5,254 nt of DNA from assembly GCA_021781255.1 (NCBI GenBank), contig JAJXXG010000205.1:1-5254 (forward strand). Reading direction: 5' to 3'. This stretch comes from Acidobacteriota bacterium (GTDB lineage Bacteria; Acidobacteriota; Terriglobia; Terriglobales; Acidobacteriaceae). The translations under genes and the position numbers were made by a program. Shown piece by piece: positions 1 through 5,122 of this stretch. The number at the start of each line of letters is the position of its first letter. The first letter of the stretch is position 1. The notes beneath the pieces were generated by a model. That model had not been told where the DNA came from. It ran no database searches and saw nothing but the letters and a program-made list of their open reading frames with translations.

Positions 1-354
1 GAAGTCCCGCCGGCCGGTGTTATACGGCGGATCGATGTAGATCAACTTGACTTGCCCGGCGTAATGCGTAGTGAGAGCCCGCAGCGCGTCGTAGTTGTCG
101 CCCTCTATGAGGAGGTTTCGCCAGGGTGACGGTCCACAGGATTGGTCTTCGTCGACCTCAAAGCCGACGAAATCGCGGTTCAGCGCGCGATCCGGGTCGA
201 TGTCTTTGCGTTCCCACACCAAGCCGTAATGAGCCAGGGCATCGCGTCGACGCAGCACGTCGATGAGTGCTTCGCGCGAGAGGCTCGAATATGGGCTATC
301 CAGCGTCGGGGTTTGCGTCTGCGCTGTGGCGACGCTCTGCGGCTTCGTGCTCAT
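1..354 (-). CDS. mod: Type III-like adenine-specific DNA methyltransferase (Mod), N-terminal part
   Basis: This frame is open on the minus strand from an ATG at 354-352 to the left edge, giving 118 residues with no stop, so the gene continues outside the window. An AGG at 361-359 lies four bases before the ATG and is a plausible short-spaced ribosome site. The protein has a polar start, then LVWERKDIDPDRALNRDF (about 47-64), then NLLIEGDNYDALRAL (about 81-95) and KLIYIDPPYNTG (about 103-114). DPPY is catalytic motif IV of amino-methyltransferases, which contacts the target adenine. Having DPPY near the N-terminus, before the AdoMet-binding motif, is the order of the beta class, which includes type III Mod subunits. 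Mod proteins are usually around 600 residues, so the AdoMet site and target-recognition domain are missing here. Known family members methylate adenine, and with a Res partner they also restrict. Whether a res gene follows cannot be seen. An orphan methyltransferase is possible. Confidence 0.88.
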   Translation of the reverse strand, partial: MSTKPQSVATAQTQTPTLDSPYSSLSREALIDVLRRRDALAHYGLVWERKDIDPDRALNRDFVGFEVDEDQSCGPSPWRNLLIEGDNYDALRALTTHYAGQVKLIYIDPPYNTGRRDF

Positions 355-381
355 TTTTCCTATTGGTTCGCTCTCTATGAT

Positions 382-408
382 CCCGCGCGGGCCCGGTATT
401 ACCCGGGC
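382..408. promoter_or_regulatory. Two abutting GC-rich palindromes upstream of mod
   Basis: CCCGCGCGGG (382-391) is a perfect 10-bp palindrome. Sharing its last G is a second inverted repeat, GCCCGG (391-396) and CCGGGC (403-408) around a 6-base loop. The pair lies 28 to 54 bases upstream of the mod ATG, where an operator or a 5' leader hairpin could act. No T-tract follows on either strand, so a terminator is unlikely. Function is inferred from position only, and GC-rich DNA produces such palindromes by chance. Confidence 0.3.
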
Positions 409-714
409 GCCCCACTTCGATTGGTCCGTGCGGCCTTATGCTATGGGTGCAAGGCCGTCTGCGCCAGTGGCTCCGCGACTACGGTGTCGAACCCACCTCT
501 CGCCTCGATGCGCGCGAGACTGATGCGCTTGCCGACGCCTACCCGGTAAGACGGGTGGACGAACCCCGCGGCGGCTTGGCTGTGCGCTCTGAAGTTACGA
601 GCAACCCTCTTTCCGATGTCGAATATCTGAAGCGCATTCGGATTCGTCTCCCGCCTCGGTGCATTCTCCTCGGTACACTCCCCGCGTGGTTCGAAGGAAG
701 CGCAATCCGTCCCC

Positions 715-738
715 AGATCATGCAGATCAGCGAGATCT
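715..738. repeat. Three AGATC direct repeats at 9-bp period
   Basis: AGATC occurs at 715, 724 and 733, exactly 9 bp apart, as AGATCA, AGATCA and AGATCT. The last two units also form an inverted repeat, CAGATC (723-728) and GATCTG (734-739). The result is three GATC sites within about 20 bp in a non-coding region. It could be a small protein-binding site or a methylation-sensitive element. It is too short to call an iteron array, and chance is possible. Confidence 0.35.
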
Positions 739-903
739 GACCATGGCCGTGTTCCTTCATTGGGGATTACGGTCAAGCCGCGTTTCTCGCGGTCTTTGGC
801 TGCGATACCGCCTCCTTGGTTGTGGCCTAGGCCGCTAATCGCATGGATCGCGTTAAACTCAAGCTGCGCGCCCTCCCCTGCCTGCATCCTACTAGACTCC
901 TCT

Positions 904-942
904 TGCGGCTTATATTGTCATCAACCTTGCGTCTAAGCCGCA
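904..942. promoter_or_regulatory. Candidate parAB operator (perfect 9-bp inverted repeat)
   Basis: TGCGGCTTA (904-912) is exactly complementary to TAAGCCGCA (934-942), with a 21-base spacer. Arm centres are 30 bp apart, close to three helical turns, so a dimeric protein could contact both arms on one face. A TATATT at 911-916, a possible -10 element, overlaps the left arm, but no matching -35 is evident. The element ends 65 bp before the parA start. Type Ia ParA proteins are known to repress their own operon through an N-terminal helix-turn-helix, and this ParA has one, so an autorepression site is the natural reading. A 5' leader hairpin is the alternative. Confidence 0.4.
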
Positions 943-1007
943 CTTCCGCTAATGTCACGCTCGCGTCGATGGGATTTCTCGGCTTGAGTGCAACGGGGGA
1001 AGTGTGA

Positions 1008-2312
1008 ATGGCCGATGACTCGCTCCTGACGGTACGTCCGCCGTTCTCACGTGTTGCCCTTGAAGATCTGGAGGCGTTGTCGAGTAAGGCCCAAGGACTG
1101 ATCGAGGCCGCACGGGACGCGGCTGTGGAGCCCAATCAGCGGAAGGTCCTGCGTCAATTCAGCGCTTCGGAGACTCTGCAATATCTGGGCAACATCTCCA
1201 TCGATACCTTGTACCGTCGGCTCAAGAAGGACCCCTCGTTGCCGCAAGGCACCCAGGTCAGTCCGCGCCGCCGCGAGTTTTCGTTGGCAGAGATTCATCA
1301 GCTGCAGCGCGCTTTCGGCATTACTCCGCGCCGTGGGGATGAGATTCGGGCGCTGGTAGTCAGCATCTGTAATTTCAAGGGGGGCGTGGCCAAGACAACC
1401 ACTGCAGCGCATCTGGCCCAGTATCTCTGCCTGCATGGCTATCGCGTACTTGTGGTCGACTTGGATGCGCAGGCTAGTCTTACGCAGACTTTCGGAATCC
1501 TTCCTCACACCGAGGTCCCCGCCGCGCACACGGTGAGGCCGTTTTTCGAGGGGCCCGTTCAGTCTGACGGTACCCCTAACCCGGCGTGGACGGGGACGCT
1601 TGCAACTTCGATTCAAAAGACCCACTGGGACCAGCTCGATCTGATCCCCTCGAACCTGGGTCTGTATGGCGCTGAGTTCTCTATCGCTGCACGCATTCGA
1701 AACGAGGAGCAGGACTTCCTCTTCTATCGCGTCCTCGCTGACGCGCTCGAGACCGTCAAGGATGACTACGACATCATTTTGCTGGATACAGCTCCCTCTT
1801 TGTCCTTCGTGAACACCAATGCGCTGTTTGCAGCGGATGGCTTGGTGATCACGCTCCCTCCTGCGTTCATGGACCTGCAGTCCGCGTCTCTGTTCTACGA
1901 ACTGATCGCCGACGTGATCCGGTCTATCAACGAGATCCAGGGGACGGAGAAGGTCTTCGAATTTGCGGCAGTGCTGCTGACGAAATTCAAGCCTGGCGAT
2001 GCGAATCACCAGAAAATCAGCTCATGGATCCGCAGCTTTTTGTCAGACACGTTCACTCACCCGATGGTGCAGACGGTGGTGGTCGAAAAACTTGGTCCTC
2101 GACTGCTGACGTTGTACGAGGTGGACCATTCCGAGGAAAGCACGAAGTACGAGGGTGACCGGCGCGCATTCGAGCGAGCACTCGAGGCTATGAATGATGT
2201 GAACGGAGAGATCGCTCAAGCCATAGAGAGCGCATGGGCCCAACTGCGAACCGGTCTCGCGAAGTCCGTTTCGGCCCCTCCCCGTTCCGTGCGGCAAACA
2301 GTGAGCCAGTAA
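1008..2312 (+). CDS. parA: ParA, type Ia partition ATPase with N-terminal HTH
   Basis: This 434-residue protein is a Walker-type ATPase that, in known systems, binds nucleoid DNA in its ATP state and moves ParB-parS complexes so that each daughter cell inherits a copy. Residues about 51-105 (FSASETLQYL to SLAEIHQLQRAFG) form a MerR-like winged HTH typical of type Ia ParA, which also represses its own operon. The deviant Walker A, KGGVAKTTT, is at 124-132, with signature lysine K124 and P-loop lysine K129. Walker A' is VLVVDLDAQ, with D151 and D153. Walker B is YDIILLDTAP, with D260. All ATPase residues are intact, and the length matches the type Ia class (about 390-440) rather than the short type Ib. 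The ATG start is supported by GGGGGAAG (995-1002) at good spacing. It is the first gene of an operon with parB, whose start lies 4 bp past its stop. A 9-bp inverted repeat upstream may be its operator. Confidence 0.96.
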   Translation: MADDSLLTVRPPFSRVALEDLEALSSKAQGLIEAARDAAVEPNQRKVLRQFSASETLQYLGNISIDTLYRRLKKDPSLPQGTQVSPRRREFSLAEIHQLQRAFGITPRRGDEIRALVVSICNFKGGVAKTTTAAHLAQYLCLHGYRVLVVDLDAQASLTQTFGILPHTEVPAAHTVRPFFEGPVQSDGTPNPAWTGTLATSIQKTHWDQLDLIPSNLGLYGAEFSIAARIRNEEQDFLFYRVLADALETVKDDYDIILLDTAPSLSFVNTNALFAADGLVITLPPAFMDLQSASLFYELIADVIRSINEIQGTEKVFEFAAVLLTKFKPGDANHQKISSWIRSFLSDTFTHPMVQTVVVEKLGPRLLTLYEVDHSEESTKYEGDRRAFERALEAMNDVNGEIAQAIESAWAQLRTGLAKSVSAPPRSVRQTVSQ

Positions 2313-2316
2313 AGCC

Positions 2317-3351
2317 GTGTCGAAGGGTGACGACATCCACAAGGCCATTTTGGCCCGCGCTTCACAGCCGGCGGCCGCGCGGCCGACTGCTGCAGTGGGC
2401 GCTCGGCCCTACGTCGCTGAAGCCGGGCATCGGCTGGCCGAGGGGCTTCGGGAAGAGAACCAGCGGCTGAAGGCAGAGCGGGCGAACGCGCTTCTGGTGC
2501 TGCAGCTCGACCCCAAGCGGGTGCGGGCAACCAAATTCATTAATCGCGATGAGCGTTCTTTTCTCGAGAGCGACGCGAAGTTCATCTCGCTGAAAGAGAG
2601 CCTCCGCGCTCACGGTCAAGACACCCCAATTCGCGTGCGCCCCGTCGCTGATGACCCAGCGGTAGATTACGAAGTTGTCTTCGGTCATCGCAGACACCGA
2701 GCGTGTTTGGCGCTGGATGCCGAGACCGAGGGCGGTTTTCAGGTTCTCGCTCTCCTTGATTCCACGGTATCGGAAGCTCGCGATCTTGTGCTCAAGATGT
2801 TTCGCGAGAATGAAGACCGCGAAGAGCAGTGCGCTTACGACAAGGGCCGCAGCTTCAGGCAGTGGCTCTCAGAGGGGCTATTTGCCGATCAGGGCGAGCT
2901 TGCGCGCACAATCGGGGTCAGCGACTCGACAGTGACCAAATACCTGCAGATCGCCGACCTCCCGGAAACTGTTCTGGCGGCATTCGAGGACACCCGGGAG
3001 ATCTCCGTCCGCTGGTCGCATGACCTGGTGCGGGCGATCAAGACCAACCCTGGGCGGGTCGAAGAAACGGCGCTGCGACTCGCGAACACTACACCTCGGC
3101 CGGCGGCGGCGGCCGTAGTCAGGACATTGACAGCAAGTGCGGAGACTCAACGAGACGCGCGCAGCTCTCCGTCCCGAGAGCAGGTGTCAAAGATCGACGG
3201 GCGCGTGGTCCTGCGACAGAAGCGTCGGGACGGTCACCTGACCCTCAAGTTCTACCAGTTGGACAAGAAGGCGCAGCGGGAGATCACCGAAGAGATCTGG
3301 GAGCTCGCTGAGCGAAGGATACGCGAGCGACTCAAAGGGACTTCTTCATGA
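2317..3351 (+). CDS. parB: ParB, centromere-binding partition protein
   Basis: This 344-residue ParB/RepB/Spo0J-family protein binds parS, spreads along DNA and stimulates ParA. Domains in order are: a flexible N-terminal tail (1-60), where ParA contact usually lies; the ParB/Srx nucleotide-binding fold with GQDTPIRVRP (100-109), FGHRRHRAC (122-130) and FRENEDREEQ (162-171), matching the boxes that bind CTP in characterised ParBs; an HTH DNA-binding region around 191-216 (DQGELARTIGVSDSTVTKYL); and a C-terminal dimerisation region from about 291, starting with a beta-rich stretch and ending in a charged helix. GHRRHRAC replaces the chromosomal GERRxRA form, a variant I associate with plasmid and secondary-replicon ParBs. 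The start is GTG at 2317. An in-frame TGA at 2302-2304 excludes anything earlier, and no good Shine-Dalgarno is present, so translation is probably coupled to parA. A terminator begins 22 bases after its stop. Confidence 0.95.
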   Translation: MSKGDDIHKAILARASQPAAARPTAAVGARPYVAEAGHRLAEGLREENQRLKAERANALLVLQLDPKRVRATKFINRDERSFLESDAKFISLKESLRAHGQDTPIRVRPVADDPAVDYEVVFGHRRHRACLALDAETEGGFQVLALLDSTVSEARDLVLKMFRENEDREEQCAYDKGRSFRQWLSEGLFADQGELARTIGVSDSTVTKYLQIADLPETVLAAFEDTREISVRWSHDLVRAIKTNPGRVEETALRLANTTPRPAAAAVVRTLTASAETQRDARSSPSREQVSKIDGRVVLRQKRRDGHLTLKFYQLDKKAQREITEEIWELAERRIRERLKGTSS

Positions 3352-3373
3352 CGCACTGCTCCTCATGCGCTCC

Positions 3374-3407
3374 ACGAACCCCGGCCCTGCCGGGGTTCGT
3401 CGTTTAT
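3374..3407 (+). terminator. Intrinsic terminator closing parAB
   Basis: ACGAACCCCGGC (3374-3385) pairs perfectly with GCCGGGGTTCGT (3389-3400) around a 3-base loop, or as an 11-bp stem with a 5-base loop, and is followed by CGTTTAT. It lies 22 bases after the parB stop. The T-run is short, so efficiency is uncertain, but stem and position fit a rho-independent terminator. It also separates parAB transcription from the parS repeats downstream. Confidence 0.8.
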
Positions 3408-3511
3408 GGGGCCTTCTCCGCGTGGGATTTGGGCGAAAAATCCGATCCAGCCCCCTACCCGCCAATTCAGCCGTCGAGCAGTCAAGGCACGGGCATGGAT
3501 TCGCTGAGGCT

Positions 3512-3529
3512 ATTTGAACGCGTTCAAAT
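3512..3529. repeat. parS-like palindrome, copy 1
   Basis: ATTTGAACGCGTTCAAAT is a perfect 18-bp palindrome and identical to copy 2. The base before it is T, as in the other copies. It is the copy nearest parB, starting 161 bases after the parB stop. Confidence 0.85.
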
Positions 3530-3580
3530 GAGTTCACGGGCGGTGGCTTTACCCCAGAGGGTCTCCATGGCCGCAGGCCT

Positions 3581-3598
3581 ATTTGAACGCGTTCAAAT
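3581..3598. repeat. parS-like palindrome, copy 2
   Basis: This is the same perfect 18-bp palindrome as copy 1, ATTTGAACGCGTTCAAAT, starting 69 bp after it and again preceded by T. Confidence 0.85.
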
Positions 3599-3649
3599 CC
3601 GGCGCGTTGCCCTGGTGATGCCGCCGCCAAAAGAAGGGCAAGGATCCTT

Positions 3650-3667
3650 ATTTGAACGCGTTCAAAC
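3650..3667. repeat. parS-like palindrome, copy 3
   Basis: ATTTGAACGCGTTCAAAC differs from the other copies only in the last base (C for T), leaving a perfect 16-bp core, TTTGAACGCGTTCAAA (3651-3666). It starts 69 bp after copy 2. The conserved core suggests the outermost base pair matters least for binding. Confidence 0.83.
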
Positions 3668-3741
3668 GAGGGGGAGCCCTGCTCTGGACAGAGCTCCGAG
3701 ATTTCCACTGAGGGGCTGCCCGTCAAGGGCACACCATCCAG

Positions 3742-3770
3742 AAAGGAGGCTTGCTATGGGGGTCACGTAG
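3742..3770 (+). other. Four-codon mini-ORF with a perfect Shine-Dalgarno
   Basis: AAAGGAGG (3742-3749) is the best ribosome site in the window. Six bases later comes ATG GGG GTC ACG TAG (3756-3770), which encodes only MGVT. The stop is 4 bases before a strong GC hairpin. A ribosome ending here would cover the hairpin's 5' arm and could prevent its formation, so a leader-peptide or attenuator role upstream of the gene at 3947 is possible. It might instead be a remnant of a lost gene. The same ATG lies in frame with a longer open frame from 3348, which I regard as an artefact. Confidence 0.35.
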
Positions 3771-3772
3771 TG

Positions 3773-3798
3773 AAAAAGCCCCGCAAGGGCGGGGCTTT
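3773..3798. terminator. Strong hairpin terminator, probably bidirectional
   Basis: AAAGCCCCGC (3775-3784) pairs perfectly with GCGGGGCTTT (3789-3798) around an AAGG loop. On the plus strand the stem ends in TTT followed by CC. On the minus strand it is followed by further T residues, giving a run of five, so leftward transcripts should stop here more efficiently. It would protect the parS array from transcription coming from the right. It could also end a small antisense RNA, or act as an attenuator for rightward transcripts. Confidence 0.75.
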
Positions 3799-3851
3799 CC
3801 ACAATTTCCGGGATTGAGCGGCAAAGCGCCATAACCTCAGAAACCTGACAC
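3773..3851 (-). ncRNA. Candidate antisense RNA against the leader of the 3947 gene
   Basis: A possible minus-strand promoter (3857-3885) would start transcription near 3851-3850, and the hairpin at 3773-3798 with its minus-strand T-run would end it, giving an RNA of about 80 bases. Small antisense RNAs of this size control rep expression in several plasmid families, by pairing with the rep leader. Here the RNA would be complementary to the 5' arm and most of the loop of the leader stem-loop at 3826-3867. The -10 match is poor, and this is inference from layout only. Confidence 0.28.
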
Positions 3852-3867
3852 TTTCAAGGTTAGGCGC
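3826..3867 (+). promoter_or_regulatory. Leader RNA stem-loop upstream of the rep-like gene
   Basis: GCGCC (3826-3830), a bulged A, then TAACCT (3832-3837) pair with AGGTTA (3857-3862) and GGCGC (3863-3867), giving an 11-bp stem with one bulge and a 19-base loop. The same AACCTC (3833-3838), or AAACCT (3841-3846) in the loop, could instead pair with GAGGTT/AGGTTT (3939-3945) at the ribosome site of the next gene. The two folds exclude or compete with each other. A regulatory role is inferred. Confidence 0.4.
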
Positions 3868-3885
3868 GAAACCGCGACGGGTCAA
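3857..3885 (-). promoter_or_regulatory. Candidate sigma70-like promoter, leftward
   Basis: On the minus strand, TTGACC (plus positions 3885-3880; five of six match TTGACA) and TAACCT (3862-3857; three of six match TATAAT) are separated by exactly 17 bp. The -35 is good and the -10 weak. It points away from the gene at 3947 and towards the terminator at 3773-3798. Confidence 0.3.
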
Positions 3886-3895
3886 GCTCGACCCG
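3878..3895 (+). other. Short hairpin in the leader
   Basis: CGGGTC (3878-3883) and GACCCG (3890-3895) form a 6-bp perfect stem with a 6-base loop. No T-run follows, so it is not a terminator. On the minus strand it overlaps the candidate -35 element, so it could also be part of an operator. Confidence 0.35.
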
Positions 3896-3899
3896 CCAA

Positions 3900-3946
3900 T
3901 CCCCTCGACTTTTCGCAAATCAGCTTCACCGCTGAGGGGAGGTTTT
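3900..3946 (+). promoter_or_regulatory. Ribosome site of the 3947 gene, maskable by an upstream stem
   Basis: The Shine-Dalgarno GGGGAGG (3936-3942) lies 4 bases before the ATG. Its 5' part, GAGGGGA (3934-3940), is perfectly complementary to TCCCCTC (3900-3906), with a possible inner stem CAGC/GCTG (3921-3924 and 3931-3934). If this forms in the mRNA, ribosome access would be reduced, which would suit tight control of a replication protein. The pairing is visible; its function is not proven. Confidence 0.4.
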
Positions 3947-5122
3947 ATGCCTGAGAAATGCCATCGGGACCCGCGCGACGTGCTGGTCCAGGACAAGTTC
4001 TACACCCATCTGCCAGACCCAATCTTTGATGTGATCGCCGAGAAACGGCTCCCGGCAGCGGCCATTCTGGTGCTGCTGACGCACCTGAAAGCCGGAATGG
4101 TCAGCGGGGACTACTGCTCGGAGATCCCCCTCGAGGCGGTTGCCGCTCGTTGCCGGGTCAGCACCTCAACGGTCACGCGCGCCTATCAACTGCTCATCCG
4201 GCTCGGGCTGCTGCGCCGCGCCGACCCCGGGCGCGACAGCAACCGGCCCCACCAGCAGGCCGTCGCGGTCACTGAATTGCGCCTGCCCGCCGACCTCCTT
4301 CGCGAACTCGATCGATACCCCAATCGACGCCGGCCCCTGGCCTCGAGCACCCTGCCTGTGACCGAGAGAGGCCCAACTGGGCTAGCCTCCGGTGATTCGA
4401 CGCCAGCCCCTACCCCTGCGTCGACTGCGGCCGTGACGGATCCGTTTGCCGGCCTCACCTGGCGCGAGCGCGCGGCCGCCCAGGCCAGTCTGCTCGGGCG
4501 CATGTCCAAGGCTGAACGCGCCCGGTACGACCAAGCCTTCTCGCAGCGCTCCCCGACGATGGCATTCGATGCGGACTCAGCCCTCACCGCCGAGCATCAG
4601 CGCACCGTGCTGCAGCTGCTCGCCATCCTGGCCCGCCCCCAGCCGCAGGCCACCCCAGCACGAGCGCCCTGCCTGCCGGCCGGAGCGGATTCGCCGCGGC
4701 CGCGCCGGCGACTCTCGATGCTCGAGCTCGCCCGGGTGCGGCACGGCCTGCAGGCCGCCCGCGGCAGCACCGACGTCGACGAGCTGTGTCGCCAGATCGT
4801 GTGGTCAGTGGAAGAGGGCGCACTCGCCAAGTTCCCTTCGCTGCACGCGATCCACATCGCCTTGAAGAAGGTGCGCGAGGGCGTCTGGACGCGGCCGCAC
4901 CGCATGCCGCCGAACTGGGCGCTGAATCTCTCCCAAAGGATCACAGGCACCCCTGCTGGCCGCGGCGCGGGTGAGCCCGTGGGCAGGGGAGGGGATCTCG
5001 GGCGCCCTGTCGTCGCAGCGATGAACGCCTGGCAACCGACCCCAGAGCCCCGGGGAGCTGCGGGCGTGACCCCCGCGGCACAGATCCTCGCCGGCTGGCG
5101 CGCGACGCCGAAACCGCACTGA
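3947..5122 (+). CDS. Winged-helix protein, candidate plasmid replication initiator
   Basis: This 391-residue protein does not match a family I can name with confidence. The N-terminal part (about 20-92) reads as a winged helix-turn-helix: a helical stretch IFDVIAEKRLPAAAILVLLTHLKAG, then an HTH around 59-86 (IPLEAVAARCRVSTSTVTRAYQLL) and a wing near LGLLRR. Residues 130-165 form a Pro/Ala/Thr-rich linker. A middle helical region (about 166-232) precedes a second linker and a basic patch RPRRR (251-255). A C-terminal block (256-325) includes VEEGALAKF and KKVREGVWTRPHRMPPNW, and the tail is Gly/Pro-rich. The size, a DNA-binding N-terminus, and a place beside parAB-parS behind a structured leader all fit a replication initiator. 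A transcriptional regulator is the main alternative. The ATG at 3947 follows a strong Shine-Dalgarno. GC at third positions looks higher than in parA, hinting at a different origin. Confidence 0.6.
   Translation: MPEKCHRDPRDVLVQDKFYTHLPDPIFDVIAEKRLPAAAILVLLTHLKAGMVSGDYCSEIPLEAVAARCRVSTSTVTRAYQLLIRLGLLRRADPGRDSNRPHQQAVAVTELRLPADLLRELDRYPNRRRPLASSTLPVTERGPTGLASGDSTPAPTPASTAAVTDPFAGLTWRERAAAQASLLGRMSKAERARYDQAFSQRSPTMAFDADSALTAEHQRTVLQLLAILARPQPQATPARAPCLPAGADSPRPRRRLSMLELARVRHGLQAARGSTDVDELCRQIVWSVEEGALAKFPSLHAIHIALKKVREGVWTRPHRMPPNWALNLSQRITGTPAGRGAGEPVGRGGDLGRPVVAAMNAWQPTPEPRGAAGVTPAAQILAGWRATPKPH

Larger units (their letters stand above)
355..1007. other. Divergent intergenic region, no supported gene
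   Basis: This is about 650 bases between the mod start on the minus strand and the parA start on the plus strand, so it should carry promoters for both. Open frames exist (438-740 plus, 441-887 minus), but they overlap each other, lack a clear ribosome site and show no recognisable domain. Only the first 35 or so codons of the plus frame look gene-like in third-position use, so a decayed gene is conceivable. I found no confident sigma70 promoter pair. Small palindromes include CCGCG/CGCGG around 778-792 and GGCCTAGGCC at 824-833. The more structured pieces are listed separately. Confidence 0.6.
3511..3667. repeat. parS: Centromere (parS) array, three palindromes at 69-bp period
   Basis: Three near-identical 18-bp palindromes start at 3512, 3581 and 3650, exactly 69 bp apart. 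The two 51-bp spacers share no obvious sequence, so the spacing was not produced by simple tandem duplication and is probably selected. A perfect palindrome suits a dimeric HTH protein, and the array lies directly downstream of parB, as the sopC repeats (12 units of 43 bp) lie downstream of sopB in the F plasmid. ParB is therefore the expected ligand. 69 bp is about 6.6 helical turns, placing neighbouring sites on roughly opposite faces. Terminators on both sides (3374-3407 and 3773-3798) may keep transcription out. An operator for an unseen regulator is the main alternative. Confidence 0.85.

Noticed and set aside
438..740. Plus-strand frame of 100 residues in the mod-parA gap
   Set aside because: No ribosome site or known domain, and codon use is gene-like only in the first third. 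At most a decayed remnant.
441..887. Minus-strand frame of 148 residues in the mod-parA gap
   Set aside because: It overlaps the plus frame, has no recognised motif, and its composition resembles random translation of GC-rich DNA.
1047..2009. Long minus-strand frame of 320 residues
   Set aside because: It lies entirely inside parA, which has all ATPase motifs. It is an antisense shadow caused by third-position GC bias.
3425..3443. Hairpin GGATTT/AAATCC between the parB terminator and the parS array
   Set aside because: Only a 6-bp AT-rich stem with no T-run or link to other elements; chance is likely.
3511..3667. CRISPR array or iteron origin as an explanation for the three repeats
   Set aside because: Three short perfect palindromes without longer repeats or cas genes do not fit CRISPR, and iterons are usually direct, more closely spaced repeats. 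A partition site downstream of parB fits better.
3346..3732. Minus-strand frame of 128 residues with the same FERVQI repeats
   Set aside because: Because the palindromes read identically on both strands, the minus frame shows the same artefact. No ribosome site or recognisable domain.
3348..3770. Open frame of 140 residues after parB with a recurring FERVQ motif
   Set aside because: The repeated peptide comes from the parS palindromes being 69 bp (23 codons) apart. The frame also runs through the parB terminator and has no domain. Its ATGA overlap with parB is probably chance.
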